Source: Promicromonospora sp. Populi
GTDB lineage: Bacteria; Actinomycetota; Actinomycetes; Actinomycetales; Cellulomonadaceae
Direction of reading: 5' to 3'
NCBI RefSeq assembly: GCF_041081105.1
Contig: NZ_CP163528.1
Coordinates: forward strand, 4,340,001-4,404,000
Length of the DNA: 64,000 nucleotides
In this document: positions 55,816 through 64,000 of the stretch, one piece after another
How the letters are laid out: every line of letters starts with the position of its first letter
Numbering within the stretch: position 1 is the first letter of the stretch
Program-made: the position numbers and the translations under genes
The notes under the pieces: generated by a model
The model's database searches: none
What the model was told of the DNA's origin: nothing
What the model saw: only the letters and a program-made list of their open reading frames with translations

Positions 55816-56174
55816 CCCAGGACGCGCACTCGTCCAGCACCGCCGGCGCGCGGATCCTCGCGGCCGTGGGCCGAGGGGCGAAGAGCTTCGGGCGCTGGCT
55901 CGCCGTCTGGTCGCGGCGCCTGGCGCCGAGCCCCTTCCTGTGGGTCGGCCTGGTCCTCGGGTTCGGCACCTCGCTCCTCGTGTGGGAGTCGGTCCTGCTG
56001 CTCGGCGTCGTGGTCTGGCTCGTCGGTGCGTGGCTCTGGGCCAAGCGCGGCACCTCGGTGTTCGTGGCGCTCGGGCTGGGCGTCGTGCTCGGCTGGCTGC
56101 CGATGCTGTACTTCTTCGTGGCGAGCCTGCCGCACACGATGATCGGTCTTCCGGGGGTCCACTACGACCTCTGA
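55812..56174 (+). CDS. Small membrane protein of unknown function
   Basis: A 120-residue protein starting at GTG 55812, which overlaps the map stop by 4 bases. A basic N-terminal third (FGRWLAVWSRRLAPS) is followed by two or three hydrophobic helices (about 43-60, 61-78 and 84-104). I do not recognise a family. Codon bias matches the neighbours and it is translationally coupled to map, so it is likely real. It may be linked to secretion only by position. Confidence 0.7.
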   Translation: MTQDAHSSSTAGARILAAVGRGAKSFGRWLAVWSRRLAPSPFLWVGLVLGFGTSLLVWESVLLLGVVVWLVGAWLWAKRGTSVFVALGLGVVLGWLPMLYFFVASLPHTMIGLPGVHYDL

Positions 56175-56230
56175 GCCGCCCGCGTGGTGAGGCTCACGGC
56201 CCGGGACGGGCAGCGCCGTCGGCCACCGCT

Positions 56231-56258
56231 TTGAATGCTTTCCGAAGTGGCGTAGGCT
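56231..56258 (+). promoter_or_regulatory. infA operon promoter
   Basis: TTGAAT (56231-56236), a 16-base spacer and TAGGCT (56253-56258) form a good promoter about 210 bases before infA. The rest of the 294-bp gap has GC hairpins and no gene. Confidence 0.65.
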
Positions 56259-56468
56259 AGACCGCTGGGTGTAGTCCGTTCAACGCCTCCAGTTCCTGCA
56301 AAGGGTGCCACGGCGCCTGCCGGTCCCCGCGCGAGCGGGGCGCAGGCCGAGGCACACGAGGTAGGCGGCACACGGACGCACACGACATCCACACCCGTTA
56401 AGTCGGCTCGCAGGGCTCCTGCGGTGCCGTGGGCGTGGAAGCAGTCACGACTAGAGTTAGCGGAGGAT

Positions 56469-56690
56469 ATGGCAAAGAAGGACGGTGTCATCGAGATCGA
56501 GGGCAGTGTGATCGAGGCTCTGCCGAACGCGATGTTCCGCGTCGAGCTGTCGAACGGTCACCGGGTTCTCGCGCACATCTCGGGCAAGATGCGTCAGCAC
56601 TACATCCGGATCCTCCCTGAGGACCGCGTGGTGGTGGAGCTCAGCCCGTACGACCTGTCCCGCGGCCGGATCGTCTACCGCTACAAGTAG
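56469..56690 (+). CDS. infA: Translation initiation factor IF-1
   Basis: The 73-residue OB-fold protein that covers the A site during initiation. [20 protein letters not shown] and [20 protein letters not shown] are near-universal. GCGGAGG precedes the ATG. It begins the infA-rpmJ-rpsM-rpsK-rpoA-rplQ group. Confidence 0.99.
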   Translation: MAKKDGVIEIEGSVIEALPNAMFRVELSNGHRVLAHISGKMRQHYIRILPEDRVVVELSPYDLSRGRIVYRYK

Positions 56691-56818
56691 TCAGTCCCCG
56701 ATCCGGGGTTACGTCACTCACGGCCTGGCCGGAGGCGACGTCGCCACACGATCGACCACCCACGACACTGCTGCGTGCGTACCGGAAGCCCGGACGTGCG
56801 TTTGCGGAGGAAAATCCG

Positions 56819-56932
56819 ATGAAGGTCAAGCCGAGCGTCAAGAAGATCTGCGACAAGTGCAAGGTGATTCGCCGGCACGGTCGCGTCATGGTGATCTGCG
56901 ACAACCTGCGCCACAAGCAGCGCCAGGGCTGA
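56819..56932 (+). CDS. rpmJ: 50S ribosomal protein L36
   Basis: A 37-residue zinc-binding protein, [15 protein letters not shown] at the start and ending NLRHKQRQG. The CX2C pair, the third Cys in VMVICDN and the His in LRHK are the zinc ligands, so this is the zinc-dependent L36 form. GCGGAGGAAAATCCG precedes the ATG. Confidence 0.98.
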   Translation: MKVKPSVKKICDKCKVIRRHGRVMVICDNLRHKQRQG

Positions 56933-57116
56933 TCACAACCCGGGCATCCGCCCGGGTCGGTGGCTGAGGCCACCACCAGCGCACCACCTCGAACCTCACC
57001 CGGCGGGCAACCGCTCAAGGAGAGGGGAACCCTCGGCCCGGAGGCCGGGGCTCGCGTTACTCGCGGGATGGCGGTGCGGCAGACCTCCGATGAGCAGTAC
57101 AGGAGCCGGAAGGCAC

Positions 57117-57491
57117 ATGGCACGTCTTATCGGCGTCGACCTCCCCCGCGACAAGCGGCTTGAGGTTGCGCTCACTTACATCTTCGGTGTGGGTCGTACC
57201 CGCGCGAAGGAGACCCTGGCCGCCACGGGCATCAGCCCGGACGTCCGCGTGAAGGACCTCGGCGACGCCGAGCTCGTTGCGCTCCGCGATCACCTTGAGG
57301 GCAACTTCAAGCTCGAGGGTGACCTCCGCCGTGAGGTCGCAGCCGACATCCGCCGCAAGGTCGAGATCGGCACCTACCAGGGCATCCGCCACCGTCGCGG
57401 ACTGCCGGTGCGTGGTCAGCGCACAAAGACCAACGCGCGTACCCGCAAGGGTCCCAAGCGCACCGTCGCGGGCAAGAAGAAGGCCCGCTGA
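57117..57491 (+). CDS. rpsM: 30S ribosomal protein S13
   Basis: The 124-residue head protein that contacts P-site t[35 protein letters not shown] and the basic tail [16 protein letters not shown] are diagnostic. GGAGCCGGAAGGCAC precedes ATG 57117. A 184-bp gap follows rpmJ. Confidence 0.98.
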   Translation: MARLIGVDLPRDKRLEVALTYIFGVGRTRAKETLAATGISPDVRVKDLGDAELVALRDHLEGNFKLEGDLRREVAADIRRKVEIGTYQGIRHRRGLPVRGQRTKTNARTRKGPKRTVAGKKKAR

Positions 57492-57566
57492 TAGCAGTCC
57501 GTGGAGCGGTCGGCTCATCGAGCTGAGACCGCCCCGGTCCGATCAGACCAGGAGATTACAGAACAG

Positions 57567-57971
57567 ATGCCTCCCAAGACTCGCGCCGCCGCCGGCCGCA
57601 AGCCGCGCCGTAAGGACAAGAAGAACGTCCCGCTCGGCCAGGCGCACATCAAGTCCACCTTCAACAACACGATCATCTCGATCACCGACCCGTCCGGTGC
57701 CGTGGTGTCGTGGGCGTCCGCAGGCCACGTCGGCTTCAAGGGCTCCCGCAAGTCCACCCCGTACGCCGCGCAGATGGCCGCCGAGTCGGCCGCCCGCCGC
57801 GCGCAGGAGCACGGCGTCAAGAAGGTCGACGTCTTCGTGAAGGGCCCGGGTTCCGGTCGCGAGACCGCCATCCGCTCGCTCCAGGCGACCGGCCTCGAGG
57901 TCGGCTCGATCCAGGACGTGACGCCCCAGGCGCACAACGGCTGCCGCCCCCCGAAGCGTCGCCGCGTTTGA
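57567..57971 (+). CDS. rpsK: 30S ribosomal protein S11
   Basis: The 134-residue platform protein. [39 protein letters not shown] and the end [18 protein letters not shown] are typical. AGGAGATTACAGAACAG precedes the ATG. rpsD does not follow it, so S4 is encoded elsewhere, which is common in actinobacteria. Confidence 0.98.
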   Translation: MPPKTRAAAGRKPRRKDKKNVPLGQAHIKSTFNNTIISITDPSGAVVSWASAGHVGFKGSRKSTPYAAQMAAESAARRAQEHGVKKVDVFVKGPGSGRETAIRSLQATGLEVGSIQDVTPQAHNGCRPPKRRRV

Positions 57972-58153
57972 TATCTGTCGCACCCGGTGGTGACCGCGGC
58001 CCCAGGGCCTGCGGTCACCACCGGATCGCGACATCCGCTCACCGTTCGCGGTGAGCACCAACGCCTGGACGGTGACAGAGATCCGTCTGGGCTGCGAAAG
58101 ATCGTTTGCCGTGATGCGTCATATAGCGGACGCACACTGAGAGGAAACCCACA

Positions 58154-59170
58154 GTGCTTATCGCACAGCGCCCCACGCTGACCGAAGAGGTCATCTCGGA
58201 GAGCCGTTCCCGCTTCTCCATCGAGCCGCTCGAGCCTGGCTTCGGCTACACGCTCGGCAACTCGATGCGTCGCACCCTGCTGTCGTCCATCCCGGGCGCG
58301 GCCGTCACGTCCATCCGTATCGACAACGTGCTGCACGAGTTCAGCACCGTGTCGGGCGTGAAGGAGGACGTCACCGAGATCATCCTGAACATCAAGAACC
58401 TCGTCGTCTCCTCGGAGAACGACGAGCCCGTCGTGATGTACCTGCGCAAGCAGGGCGCTGGCACCGTGACCGCCGCGGACATCGTTCCGCCGGCGGGAGT
58501 CGAGGTGCACAACCCCGACCTGCACATCGCCACCCTCAACGACAAGGGAAAGCTCGAGATCGAGCTGACCGTCGAGCGGGGCCGTGGGTACGTGTCCGCC
58601 GCGCAGAACAAGCAGTTCGACGCGGAGATCGGGCGCATTCCGATCGACTCGATCTACTCGCCGGTCCTCAAGGTCACGTACAAGGTCGAGGCCACCCGAG
58701 TCGAGCAGCGCACCGACTTCGACAAGCTGATTGTCGACGTCGAGACCAAGCAGGCGATCACGCCTCGCGACGCGCTCGCATCGGCTGGCAAGACCCTGGT
58801 CGAGCTGTTCGGCCTGGCACGTGAGCTGAACGTCGAGGCCGAGGGCATCGAGATCGGCCCGTCGCCGACGGACACCGCGCTGGCCGCGGACCTGGCGCTG
58901 CCGATCGAGGAGCTCAACCTCACCATCCGTTCGTACAACTGCCTCAAGCGCGAGGGCATCCACCAGGTGGGCGAGCTCGTGGCCCGCAGCGAGGCGGACC
59001 TGCTCGACATCCGCAACTTCGGTGCGAAGTCGATCACCGAGGTCAAGGAGAAGCTGGCCGAGCTCGGCCTCAGCCTCAAGGACTCGCCGCTGGACTTCGA
59101 TCCGGCCGGCGCTTCGTACTTCGAGGGTGGCGACTCCGCGGCCTACAGCGGCGACGAGCAGTCGTACTGA
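58154..59170 (+). CDS. rpoA: RNA polymerase alpha subunit
   Basis: The 338-residue assembly and promoter-contact subunit. The N-terminal domain has [20 protein letters not shown] and the VEAAAV-type dimer region. The C-terminal domain (about 255-320, [34 protein letters not shown]) binds UP elements and activators. GTG 58154 is preceded by GAGAGGAAACC. Length is normal for the group. Confidence 0.98.
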   Translation: MLIAQRPTLTEEVISESRSRFSIEPLEPGFGYTLGNSMRRTLLSSIPGAAVTSIRIDNVLHEFSTVSGVKEDVTEIILNIKNLVVSSENDEPVVMYLRKQGAGTVTAADIVPPAGVEVHNPDLHIATLNDKGKLEIELTVERGRGYVSAAQNKQFDAEIGRIPIDSIYSPVLKVTYKVEATRVEQRTDFDKLIVDVETKQAITPRDALASAGKTLVELFGLARELNVEAEGIEIGPSPTDTALAADLALPIEELNLTIRSYNCLKREGIHQVGELVARSEADLLDIRNFGAKSITEVKEKLAELGLSLKDSPLDFDPAGASYFEGGDSAAYSGDEQSY

Positions 59171-59226
59171 CGTCCCGCGCCCGGCCCTAGGCCGGGCGCG
59201 CGGAACCACTTCCAAGGAGACAAGTA

Positions 59227-59832
59227 ATGCCTACCCCTACCAAGGGCGCGCGGCTCGGCGGTAGCCCGGCTCACGAGCGTCTGATTCTCGCGAACCTGTC
59301 CACCTCCCTCTTCGAGCACGGCCGCATCACGACCACGGAGACCAAGGCCAAGCGCCTGCGTCCCCTGGCCGAGCGTCTGATCACGTTCGCGAAGAAGGGC
59401 GACCTGTCCGCCCGTCGCCGCGTGCTGACCGTCGTGCGTGACAAGGGCGTGGTGCACACGCTCTTCACCGAGATCGCCCCGGCCATGGCCGAGCGCAACG
59501 GTGGCTACACGCGCATCACCAAGATCGGCACCCGCAAGGGCGACAACGCCCCCATGGCGGTCATCGAGCTCATCACCGAGCCCGTGAGCCCCAAGCAGGC
59601 CGTCGTCAAGGAGGCCACCAAGGCCGCCGAGAAGGCCGCGCCCGTGACCGATGCACCGGTCGAGGACGCCCCCGTCGAGGAGACCCCGGCCGAGGACGTC
59701 ACCGACGCTCCCGTCGAGGACGCCCCCGTCGAGGAGGCCGCCGCGAAGCCCGCCAAGAAGGCGCCCGCCAAGAAGGCACCTGCCAAGAAGGCGCCCGCCA
59801 AGAAGGCCGCCGAGGAGACGAAGGAGGCCTGA
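59227..59832 (+). CDS. rplQ: 50S ribosomal protein L17 with long C-terminal extension
   Basis: The conserved L17 core fills residues 1-120 ([40 protein letters not shown]). Residues 125-201 are an added low-complexity tail: acidic [15 protein letters not shown] repeats, then four AKKAP units. Such tails occur in actinobacterial L17 and vary in length. A perfect terminator hairpin follows. Confidence 0.97.
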   Translation: MPTPTKGARLGGSPAHERLILANLSTSLFEHGRITTTETKAKRLRPLAERLITFAKKGDLSARRRVLTVVRDKGVVHTLFTEIAPAMAERNGGYTRITKIGTRKGDNAPMAVIELITEPVSPKQAVVKEATKAAEKAAPVTDAPVEDAPVEETPAEDVTDAPVEDAPVEEAAAKPAKKAPAKKAPAKKAPAKKAAEETKEA

Positions 59833-59850
59833 GCCTCTTTCTCCCCGCAC

Positions 59851-59894
59851 GACGCCGGGCCGCACCTTCCGTATGGAAGGTGCGGCCCGGCGTC
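59851..59894 (+). terminator. Terminator after rplQ
   Basis: GACGCCGGGCCGCACCTTCC pairs perfectly over 20 bases with its complement around GTAT. It separates the alpha operon from the convergent ROK kinase gene and can work in both directions. Confidence 0.85.
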
Positions 59895-59910
59895 GTCGTA
59901 CCCGGACGTC

Positions 59911-60672
59911 TCAGCTGGTCGGCTGGAGGTCCCAGGCCCGCGCGCCCCCTACCAGGGCGGCGGAGTTCGGCACGATGACGACGTCGTCCCCGAGCCGGGC
60001 GAGGGCCGACGGCGTGATGCAGCGCGCGTTCCCGCCGCCGATGTAGAGCCGGTCCCAGTGGAAGACCGGCCGTAGCCCGTCGACGACGGTGACCACCCGT
60101 CGCGACCACAGCCCGTCCCCGAGCCGACGCCGTTCTGGCTCGCCGATGTACTGGTCGTACGTGAGGCTGCGGCGCACCGGGGCGTGGGACCACTCCAGGT
60201 GCGGCGCGATGCGACCGCCGTGGAACATGGCCGTGCCGAGGCCGGTGCCGAGCGTGATGACCAGCTCGAGGCCGGATGCGGCAACCACGCCTGCGCCGTG
60301 CACCTCGGCGTCGTTCAGGACGAGGGCGGGCAGGCCGAGGCGCGCCGCGACCGCCGCACGCATGTCGAAGTTGCGCCACGCGTCGGCGAGGGCGGGCACA
60401 ACCTTCGAGCGCGGTCCCGACCGCGTGATGTAGTGCGGGGTGTGCACAACGACGCCGCTGCGGATCATGCCGGGCAGGCCGACCGTGATCCGTGCGGCCG
60501 TGGGCAGGTCGGTAGCGATCTTCGCGATCGTGTCGACGAGCAGCTCGGGCGGCAGCGGATAGGGCGTCGGCACCCGGACCGGTGTTGCGTGAGCGGTGCC
60601 TGAGGTGTCGAGGACGGCGGCCTTGATTCCGCCGCCGCCGCAGTCGACCGCCAGGGTGAGGGTGTCTGCCAT
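59911..60672 (-). CDS. ROK-family sugar kinase, polyphosphate-glucokinase-like
   Basis: A 253-residue cytoplasmic kinase of the ROK/actin-like fold. The phosphate-1 motif is AVDCGGGGIKAAVLD, the catalytic Asp is in VLNDAEVHGAG, the phosphate-2 motif is TLGTGLGTAMF, and IGGGNAR closes the adenosine side. The short length and missing ROK zinc-cysteine motif resemble actinobacterial polyphosphate/ATP glucokinases (PpgK), but the donor and sugar are not proven. It is convergent with rplQ and divergent from truA (40 bp). Confidence 0.85.
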   Translation of the reverse strand: MADTLTLAVDCGGGGIKAAVLDTSGTAHATPVRVPTPYPLPPELLVDTIAKIATDLPTAARITVGLPGMIRSGVVVHTPHYITRSGPRSKVVPALADAWRNFDMRAAVAARLGLPALVLNDAEVHGAGVVAASGLELVITLGTGLGTAMFHGGRIAPHLEWSHAPVRRSLTYDQYIGEPERRRLGDGLWSRRVVTVVDGLRPVFHWDRLYIGGGNARCITPSALARLGDDVVIVPNSAALVGGARAWDLQPTS

Positions 60673-60711
60673 GCCGACACCTTACGGACCCCGGCGCGGG
60701 GATCGGGGAAG

Positions 60712-61620
60712 ATGGCTCTCGTGAACGAGTACATCAGGGTCCGGCTCGACCTCGCCTACGACGGCACGGACTTCGCCGGCTGGGCGCGGCAGCCGGGTCT
60801 GCGCACCGTAGAAGGCGCCCTTGAGGACGGCCTCGCGCGCCTGCTGCGCAGCGAGCAGACCGGCAGCCCGACGCCGCGGTTCACCGTTGCCGGGCGGACG
60901 GACTCGGGTGTCCACGCGCGGGGCCAGGTGGCGCACGTCGACATCGAGGCAGGCGCCTGGGCCCGGCTCCCGGGCCGGTCCGCGGGTTCGGGCCGTAGCC
61001 CGCAGGAGGCGCTGGTGGCCCGCCTGGCCAGCGTGCTCCCCACCGACGTCGTCGTGCGCAGTGCCGTGCAGGCACCGCCCGGCTTCGACGCCCGCTTCTC
61101 GGCCCTGCGGCGTCGCTACACGTACCGGATCGCCGACACGCCCGCCCTGCGCGACCCCCTGCGCCGCAGGCACGTCCTGTGGTCACGCAAGCCGCTCGAC
61201 GTCGCCGCCATGGACGCCGCCGTCCGCCCGCTCACCGGCGTGCGCGACTTCGCCTCGTACTGCAAGCCCCGGCCCGGGGCGACGACGATCCGGGAGCTGC
61301 AGCGCATCGCCTGGGAGCGCCCCGCCGACGGGCCGGACGCGGGCCTCGCGATCGCGCACGTCGTCGCCGACGCGTTCTGCCACAACATGGTGCGGGCATT
61401 GGTCGGCGCGTCGATCGGGGTGGGGGAGGGGCGGCTCGCCGTCGGCTGGCCCGCGGAGCTCCTGGCGAGCCGACGACGGGACGCAGGCGTCTTCGTCGTG
61501 CCGCCGGAGGGGCTGTGCCTCGAGGAGATCACGTTCCCGCCGGACGACGAGCTCGCGGCCCGCGCCGACGCGGTCCGGACGATGCGGATGGACGAGGACG
61601 TCTGGGAGGACGCGCGCTGA
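60712..61620 (+). CDS. truA: tRNA pseudouridine synthase A
   Basis: Makes pseudouridine at positions 38-40 of the tRNA anticodon arm. The 302-residue protein has LDLAYDGTDFAGWARQPG, the catalytic Asp in VAGRTDSGVHARGQVAH, the RRRYTYRI motif and the FCHNMVRALVGA segment. Residues around 80-105 hold a small Ser/Gly-rich insert. ATG 60712 has GGGGA upstream; GTG 60721 is an alternative start three codons later. Confidence 0.96.
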   Translation: MALVNEYIRVRLDLAYDGTDFAGWARQPGLRTVEGALEDGLARLLRSEQTGSPTPRFTVAGRTDSGVHARGQVAHVDIEAGAWARLPGRSAGSGRSPQEALVARLASVLPTDVVVRSAVQAPPGFDARFSALRRRYTYRIADTPALRDPLRRRHVLWSRKPLDVAAMDAAVRPLTGVRDFASYCKPRPGATTIRELQRIAWERPADGPDAGLAIAHVVADAFCHNMVRALVGASIGVGEGRLAVGWPAELLASRRRDAGVFVVPPEGLCLEEITFPPDDELAARADAVRTMRMDEDVWEDAR

Positions 61621-61630
61621 CCTCTCTGGC

Positions 61631-62056
61631 CTATGGCTCTTCTACCCAGTGGACCGCTGCCTCTTCGGCACTTGCTCCCGCGCCGTCGATGCCCGCGTCC
61701 GTGCCGTAGAGGTCGTTCTGCCGGGTGCCGTCCTCGGCCGCGTAGCTGCCTGGGTCGGCGTCGGGGTCGGACACGAGCCGGCCCGCGCGGGAGGCGTCGG
61801 CGCGCTCCAGCGGGTCGGCCTGCCAGACGTCCGGCTCCTCCTCGGCGAGGCGCTGGTCGAACGGCTCACCGTGCCGCTCCTCCCACGAGGTCTCGCCCCA
61901 ATGGTTCTTGCGCGGGCGGTCCGGCGGCGAGTAGCCCTCGTCGAGAGGGTCCTTCAGGCCGCGGCTGTAGAGGCTGTCCTCGGCCGACAGCTGGTCGCTG
62001 TCACCCTCGGCGATCCCGTCCGGTCCTGGCATGGTGGCTGGGGTTTCCTCGGTCAT
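61631..62056 (-). CDS. DUF5709-like acidic protein
   Basis: A 141-residue acidic, probably disordered soluble protein. The segment DSLYSRGLKDPLDEGYSPPDRP followed by E-rich text with EPFDQRLAEEEPDVW matches the actinobacterial DUF5709 pattern as I recall it. No catalytic motif is seen. The function is unknown. It is convergent with truA (10 bp between stops) and divergent from the rplM operon. Confidence 0.75.
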   Translation of the reverse strand: MTEETPATMPGPDGIAEGDSDQLSAEDSLYSRGLKDPLDEGYSPPDRPRKNHWGETSWEERHGEPFDQRLAEEEPDVWQADPLERADASRAGRLVSDPDADPGSYAAEDGTRQNDLYGTDAGIDGAGASAEEAAVHWVEEP

Positions 62057-62146
62057 ACGCCTACCGTGTCACCAGTTCGGCGGCGACGCCACAGGCAGAC
62101 GTGTCGAACCTCATGCCGTGGAAGCGGCACCGGCGCCCCCTACGCT

Positions 62147-62176
62147 TTGACCCCTGGGGAAGCTGGCGGGTACTCT
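62147..62176 (+). promoter_or_regulatory. rplM-rpsI promoter
   Basis: TTGACC (62147-62152), an 18-base spacer and TACTCT (62171-62176) form a good promoter. It gives a leader of about 160 nt before rplM. Confidence 0.75.
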
Positions 62177-62340
62177 AATGAGTCGTTGTGCTTTTGTCAC
62201 CGACGTCCTGCGTCAGCAGCGAGCCCACTCGCGTGCCGACGAACGGCCCGGATGTCACCTGTGACCCCCGCGCACAACGATCTGACTCTTCGGGCGCCGC
62301 TTCTCGCCCGACGACACCGAAAACGAAAAGGTTACGAACC

Positions 62341-62790
62341 GTGCGTACGTACACCCCCAAGCCCGGTGACATCCAGCGTGACTGGTTTGTCATCGACGCG
62401 ACTGACGTCGTCCTGGGCCGCCTGGCAAGCCAGGTCGCCATCTTGCTGCGCGGGAAGCACAAGCCGACTTTCGCCCCGCACGTCGACGGTGGTGACTTCG
62501 TCATCATCATCAACGCGGACAAGGTCGCGCTGAGCGGCAACAAGCGTGAGACCAAGATCGCCTACCGCCACTCGGGTTACCCGGGCGGCCTCACTGCCAC
62601 CCCGTACGGCGAGTTCCTGGACACCAAGCCGGAACGCGCCGTCGAGAAGGCCGTGCGCGGCATGATCCCCAAGACCTCGCTCGGCCGGGAGCAGATGACC
62701 CACCTGAAGGTCTACGCCGGCTCTGAGCACCCGCACACGGCGCAGCAGGCCAAGCCGTTCGAGATCACCCAGGTTTCGCAGCAGGCCTGA
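62341..62790 (+). CDS. rplM: 50S ribosomal protein L13
   Basis: The 149-residue early 50S assembly protein. [36 protein letters not shown] and [21 protein letters not shown] are diagnostic. GTG 62341 follows AAAAGGTTACGAACC. It is cotranscribed with rpsI 44 bases downstream, the universal pair. Confidence 0.98.
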   Translation: MRTYTPKPGDIQRDWFVIDATDVVLGRLASQVAILLRGKHKPTFAPHVDGGDFVIIINADKVALSGNKRETKIAYRHSGYPGGLTATPYGEFLDTKPERAVEKAVRGMIPKTSLGREQMTHLKVYAGSEHPHTAQQAKPFEITQVSQQA

Positions 62791-62834
62791 CGCCGCTGCC
62801 GGATCGCAACGCTGAAGGACGCGAGGACACCACA

Positions 62835-63320
62835 GTGGCCGAGACCACCGTCGACATCGAGCAGGGCGCAGAGACGCCCAGCAACTACACCACCGAGACG
62901 GCTGCGCCCGCAACGCGCGGCTCGTCCATCACCGCCCCGGCCCAGGCCCTCGGGCGCCGCAAGGAGGCAGTGGCGCGCGTGCGCCTCGTCCCCGGCACCG
63001 GCACCTGGAAGGTCAACGGGCGCACCCTCGAGGAGTACTTCCCGAACAAGGTGCACCAGCAGCTGGTGAACTCCCCGCTGCAGCTGGTCGAGGTCGAGGG
63101 CCGCTTCGACATCATCGCCCGCATCACGGGTGGTGGCACGTCCGGTCAGGCCGGCGCCCTGCGCCTGGGCATCGCCCGTGCGCTGAACGCCATCGACGAG
63201 GACGCGAACCGCGCCGAGCTGAAGAAGGCCGGATTCCTCAAGCGTGACGACCGTAAGGTCGAGCGCAAGAAGGCCGGTCTCAAGAAGGCTCGTAAGGCTC
63301 CGCAGTACTCCAAGCGCTGA
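62835..63320 (+). CDS. rpsI: 30S ribosomal protein S9
   Basis: The 161-residue protein whose C-terminal tail touches the P-site tRNA. The core begins at [19 protein letters not shown] after a 35-residue acidic lead and ends with the usual [12 protein letters not shown]. The GTG start is at 62835. The N-terminal extension is typical of actinobacteria. Confidence 0.98.
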   Translation: MAETTVDIEQGAETPSNYTTETAAPATRGSSITAPAQALGRRKEAVARVRLVPGTGTWKVNGRTLEEYFPNKVHQQLVNSPLQLVEVEGRFDIIARITGGGTSGQAGALRLGIARALNAIDEDANRAELKKAGFLKRDDRKVERKKAGLKKARKAPQYSKR

Positions 63321-63338
63321 CCCCAGCGCTGGGCCGGG

Positions 63339-63378
63339 TGGCCCCGCCGAACAGTTTCGACACTGTTCAGCGGGGCCA
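63339..63378 (+). terminator. Terminator after rpsI
   Basis: TGGCCCCGC(C)GAACAGT pairs with ACTGTTCAGCGGGGCCA across a short loop, with one bulge. It ends the rplM-rpsI transcript 63 bases before glmM. Confidence 0.8.
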
Positions 63379-63441
63379 TCTGCATTTGCGGTACGCGGGA
63401 GCCCGCTACGGTGGGCTCCGAACGATCTGAGGAGAACCGGC

Positions 63442-64000
63442 ATGAGCAGGCTGTTCGGCACCGACGGAGTTCGGGGCCTTGCCAACAGGGACATCACGGC
63501 GGAGCTGGCACTGGAGCTGGGCGCAGCCGCCGCGCGGGTGCTGACCGCGCAGGGCGAGCTGCTGGGCCCGCGACCGCGGGCCGTCGTCGGGCGGGACACG
63601 CGTGCTTCGGGCGAGTTCCTCGCGGGCGCCGTCTCCGCGGGCCTCGCGTCCGCGGGCGTCGACGTGGTGGTGCTCAACGTGCTGCCCACGCCCGCGCTCG
63701 CGTATCTCGTCACCGAGCTGGAGGCCGACCTCGGTGTCATGGTCTCCGCCTCGCACAACCCCATGCCGGACAACGGCATCAAGTTCTTCGCCCGCGGTGG
63801 GCTCAAGCTCGACGACGCCGTCGAGGATGCTATCCAGGCCTCGCTCGGCGACGACTGGGAGCGCCCGACGGGCGCCGCCGTCGGCCGCATCCGGATGGAC
63901 GGCCAGGCGGCCTCCGAGCGCTACGTGCGGCACCTGACCGACAGCGTCGGCACCACCCCGGACCACCGGCCGCTGGAGGGCCTGCGCATCGCGCTCGACT
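63442..64000 (+). CDS. glmM: Phosphoglucosamine mutase (5' part; gene runs past window end)
   Basis: Converts glucosamine-6-phosphate to glucosamine-1-phosphate for peptidoglycan precursors. The first 186 codons are here. They show [12 protein letters not shown] at the start, the [12 protein letters not shown] region and the catalytic phosphoserine loop [16 protein letters not shown] near residue 105. TGAGGAGAACCGGC precedes the ATG. It follows rplM-rpsI, the typical order in actinobacteria. Confidence 0.97.
   Translation, partial: MSRLFGTDGVRGLANRDITAELALELGAAAARVLTAQGELLGPRPRAVVGRDTRASGEFLAGAVSAGLASAGVDVVVLNVLPTPALAYLVTELEADLGVMVSASHNPMPDNGIKFFARGGLKLDDAVEDAIQASLGDDWERPTGAAVGRIRMDGQAASERYVRHLTDSVGTTPDHRPLEGLRIALD

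Noticed and set aside
57972..58153. Missing rpsD between rpsK and rpoA as a deletion
   Set aside because: Many actinobacteria encode S4 elsewhere, and the gap here has no remnant of it.

Overview
The window is chromosomal DNA of a high-GC Gram-positive actinobacterium. GTG and TTG starts are common, third codon positions are almost always G or C, and the order tRNA-Trp, secE, nusG, rplK, rplA ... rpoB, rpoC, rpsL, rpsG, fusA, tuf, S10/spc/alpha ribosomal operons is actinobacterial. NusG carries an acidic N-terminal extension and S14 is the short zinc type. Gene content (murB, L,D-transpeptidase and adenosine deaminase upstream of tRNA-Trp) suggests Micrococcales, probably near Promicromonosporaceae/Cellulomonadaceae. 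That placement is an inference from gene order, not from a search.

Layout. 1-16 kb holds accessory and housekeeping genes: a secreted C39-like peptidase cut by the left edge; a TPP riboswitch with thiC; a LacI-type regulator divergent from an MFS transporter; murB; a lipoprotein L,D-transpeptidase; an adenosine deaminase; an unusual membrane Ser/Thr kinase; and a four-gene operon of ABC exporter plus two-component system (minus strand). 15.7-18.5 kb holds tRNA-Trp, secE, nusG, rplK and rplA. An IS30-family element (18577-20049) sits exactly in the loop of the rplKA terminator.

20.1-28.5 kb lies between rplA and rplJ and is the most interesting block. It encodes an ECF-like sigma factor, a small carboxypeptidase-regulatory-like protein overlapping it, a subtilisin-like protease with no signal peptide, and two tandem TPR-CHAT (caspase-like) proteins. 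All are on the plus strand. It looks like a cytoplasmic protease cascade with its own sigma factor. I know of no assigned function for this arrangement.

28.5-59.9 kb is the transcription/translation core: rplJ-rplL, rpoB-rpoC, rpsL-rpsG-fusA-tuf, the S10 and spc operons, secY-adk-map, infA-rpmJ-rpsM-rpsK-rpoA-rplQ. rpoC is interrupted by a one-base frameshift with an in-frame UGA, most likely a sequence error. RpoB has Asn where rifampicin-sensitive enzymes have Ser531 (E. coli numbering). 59.9-64 kb holds a ROK-family sugar kinase, truA, a DUF5709-like protein, rplM-rpsI, and the start of glmM.

Several intergenic regions carry long dispersed palindromes that fall into two sequence families, one of them a 59-bp element present twice. 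Strong candidate promoters are visible before rpoB, rpsL, infA and rplM.
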